Source of the DNA: CBFFRJ01 sp051486985
GTDB lineage: Bacteria > Pseudomonadota > Gammaproteobacteria > Enterobacterales > Enterobacteriaceae
NCBI RefSeq assembly: GCF_051486985.1
Contig: NZ_JAHVDV010000024.1
Location: 23,075-87,074, forward strand
DNA length: 64,000 nt
Direction: 5' to 3'
Both the position numbers and the translations under genes were made by a program. Each line of letters opens with the position of its first letter. Within the stretch, counting starts at the first letter, position 1. This document shows positions 62,741-64,000 of this stretch, piece by piece. The notes below the pieces were generated by a model. It was not told the origin of the DNA and searched no databases. It saw only the letters and a list, made by a program, of their open reading frames with translations.

Positions 62741-63408
62741 GGGCGGTGTTGGCGGTTTAATATTGTGGTCGCATCCCCCCCTCACCCCAACCCTCTCCCT
62801 CAGGGAGAGGGAGCCGTGAGTGCCCTGACTCAAGCACCCTATCGTTCCCTCGCCCTTTAGCTTCAGCCCACGCCGTACCGTCTCCTCGCCTCGTAGCCTC
62901 AGCCCACACCGTTCCGCCCCCTCGCCCTTTAGCCTCAGCCCACACCGTTCCGCCCCCTCGCCTCGTAGCCTCAGGCCGCACCGTACCGTTCCCTCGCCTC
63001 GTAGCCTCAGGCCGCACCGTACCGTTCCCTCGCCCCTCCGGGGAGAGGGTTAGGGTGAGGGGCCGTTTTGCCCCTCTCACGCCCTCAGGGCAGATCAGGC
63101 CATCCGCAAAGGAAAATCAATTTTTTCGAGGCTGAATACTCTCTTATGGTCACCAGCCTCATTTTTGGAAACTAAATTTTTTCCTAAAACGTTTTGTATT
63201 TACTGTCAAAATAAAAACCCGTTCCTATTATTACGCCGTCATGTAACCTGAAACAGGAAAAATAACGGCAAAATATTAATTTCACCAATACATCCAAATA
63301 CACATATCCACTCTATAAATATTTCCCACCCAATATTTATACTTTGCCCCGGTTTCGCCCTGTAAAAACGAGAGCCACACAATTCACCCCATAAACGGGA
63401 GAGTGGGT
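62741..63408. other. Repeat-rich spacer between flagellin and fimbrial genes
   Basis: A 668-bp non-coding stretch. The left half (62779-63062) is a GC-rich repeat cluster described separately. The right half (63063-63408) is AT-rich, with sequences such as AAACGTTTTGTATTTACTGTC, and should hold the promoter of the fimbrial operon. A minus-strand frame through the repeats is not a credible gene. Confidence 0.6.
62779..63062. repeat. 36-bp tandem array bracketed by inverted palindromic repeats
   Basis: A palindrome at 62779-62811 (CCCTCACCCCAACCCTCTCC and GGGAGAGGG) and its inverse at 63027-63062 (CCTCGCCCC, GGGGAGAGGGTTAGGGTGAG) enclose five 36-bp units from 62848 to 63027. The unit anchor CCTCGCC recurs at 62848, 62884, 62920, 62956, 62992 and 63028, followed by (TCGTAG or CTTTAG)CCTCAG and CCGTNCCG. 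The outer palindromes belong to the same family as 49205-49370. Confidence 0.85.
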
Positions 63409-64000
63409 ATGAAGGTTCTCTTTTCCGCCTGGCTTATTTTTGTCGCGTCTGTGACCTCTGCCCAGGCGGGCATTCAGATTAACGCCACACGGGTCATCTA
63501 CCCTGCCAGCAAAAAAGAGGTTACGCTCGGCATCACTAATGAAGCCGACACGCCGCGTCTGTTGCAAATGTGGATTGACAGCGGTAACCCGGATGCCAGA
63601 CCGGAATCAGCAAAAATTCCCTTTCTGGTCACCCCGCCCATCTCCCGCATTGACCCCGGAAAAGGGCAGACATTACGCATCATATTTACCGGTGGCGTCC
63701 TGCCTGCCGATCGTGAATCCGTTTTCTGGCTGAATATTCTTGAGGTCCAGCCAAAGTCCGGCGTTAGCAAAGAGAACAGCGACAGAATTAAATTTACGGT
63801 CCGTTCCCGACTCAAGGTTTTTTACCGACCAACCGGACTGCCGGGCTCACAGGGTGATGCCGCCGCGCAATTACGCTGGCGGCTGATTAGTCAGGGTAAG
63901 GGCTATGCCCTTGAGTGTGATAACCCCACCGCCTGGAACGTCTCTTTTCATGATGTCCGGCTGAAAAGTGCCTCTGCCGTGGCGGACGCAAAGCAAAATG
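63409..64000 (+). CDS. Periplasmic fimbrial chaperone (PapD/FimC family), 3'-truncated by the window
   Basis: The gene starts at the ATG at 63409 after GGGAGAGTGGG and runs off the end of the window; 197 codons are visible. It has a signal peptide (KVLFSAWLIFVASVTSAQA). The PapD-type N-terminal Ig domain follows, with INATRVIYPASKKEVTLGIT, the conserved SRIDPGKGQTLRI and the family signature RESVFWLNILEV. Chaperones of this type bind pilus subunits by donor-strand complementation and hand them to an outer-membrane usher. Usher and subunit genes should follow beyond the window. Confidence 0.92.
   Translation, partial: MKVLFSAWLIFVASVTSAQAGIQINATRVIYPASKKEVTLGITNEADTPRLLQMWIDSGNPDARPESAKIPFLVTPPISRIDPGKGQTLRIIFTGGVLPADRESVFWLNILEVQPKSGVSKENSDRIKFTVRSRLKVFYRPTGLPGSQGDAAAQLRWRLISQGKGYALECDNPTAWNVSFHDVRLKSASAVADAKQN

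Noticed and set aside
62757..63080. A minus-strand frame of 107 codons with 12-residue repeats (GRGNGTVRPEATR-like)
   Set aside because: It is produced by the 36-bp tandem array and palindromes; the period is a multiple of three, so one frame stays open without selection. It has no ribosome site and no family features.

Overview
The window is a chromosomal segment of a gamma-proteobacterium of the order Enterobacterales, most likely Enterobacter or a very close relative. Almost every core gene encodes a protein that I recognise as near-identical in length and motifs to its Escherichia coli counterpart. Gene order follows the E. coli run waaA-coaD-mutM-rpmG-rpmB-radC-coaBC-dut-slmA-pyrE-rph-yicC-(dinD slot)-yicG-ligB-gmk-rpoZ-spoT-trmH-recG-(gltS slot)-xanP-yicH-(insert)-yicI-yicJ-selC. 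The presence of waaE between waaA and coaD, and a bcsOQABCDZ cellulose operon, point to the Enterobacter/Klebsiella side of the family.

Layout. 1-3350: end of the LPS core cluster (partial sulfatase/phosphoethanolamine-transferase-like gene, waaA, waaE) and coaD. 3398-11947: housekeeping block (mutM, rpmG, rpmB, radC, coaBC, dut, slmA, a Tat-exported SMP-30 protein, pyrE, rph, yicC), with the pyrE attenuator hairpin directly after an intact rph. 11948-15652: the E. coli dinD slot, here filled by an integrase stub, a broken DUF3289 gene, a DUF943 gene and an AT3-SGNH acyltransferase. 15822-28502: yicG, ligB, gmk-rpoZ-spoT-trmH-recG, an unknown exported protein where E. coli has gltS, xanP with a PurR-like box, and yicH. 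28506-49181: about 21 kb inserted between yicH and yicI. It holds (a) an FdrA/DUF1116/DUF2877/carbamate-kinase catabolic cluster with a cysteine hydrolase, an allophanate-hydrolase-like domain, an NCS2-type permease and a LysR regulator, and (b) a complete class I cellulose synthase operon with bcsD. 49376-53481: yicI, yicJ and the selenocysteine tRNA gene selC. 53482-57837: an AT-rich accessory segment next to selC with an sce7726/sce7725 pair (the second frameshifted), a convergent gene with an HEPN-type Rx4H motif, and a divergent RHH/SymE-family pair. 58060-64000: a SerC paralogue paired with an ATP-grasp protein, a stand-alone flagellin gene behind a sigma-28-like promoter, a repeat-rich spacer with a 36-bp tandem array, and the start of a fimbrial chaperone gene.

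How the genes work together. The core genes serve LPS inner-core synthesis, CoA synthesis (coaD, coaBC), nucleotide and DNA maintenance (dut, pyrE, mutM, recG, ligB), ribosome and tRNA function, and the stringent response (gmk, rpoZ, spoT). The catabolic cluster looks built to import a nitrogenous compound, hydrolyse it, phosphorolyse a carbamoylated product and recover ATP through carbamate kinase. The bcs genes make, export and order cellulose.

Candidates for something undescribed are the selC-adjacent accessory segment, the SerC-paralogue/ATP-grasp pair and the carbamoyl-transfer operon. No CRISPR array, rRNA or complete insertion sequence was seen.
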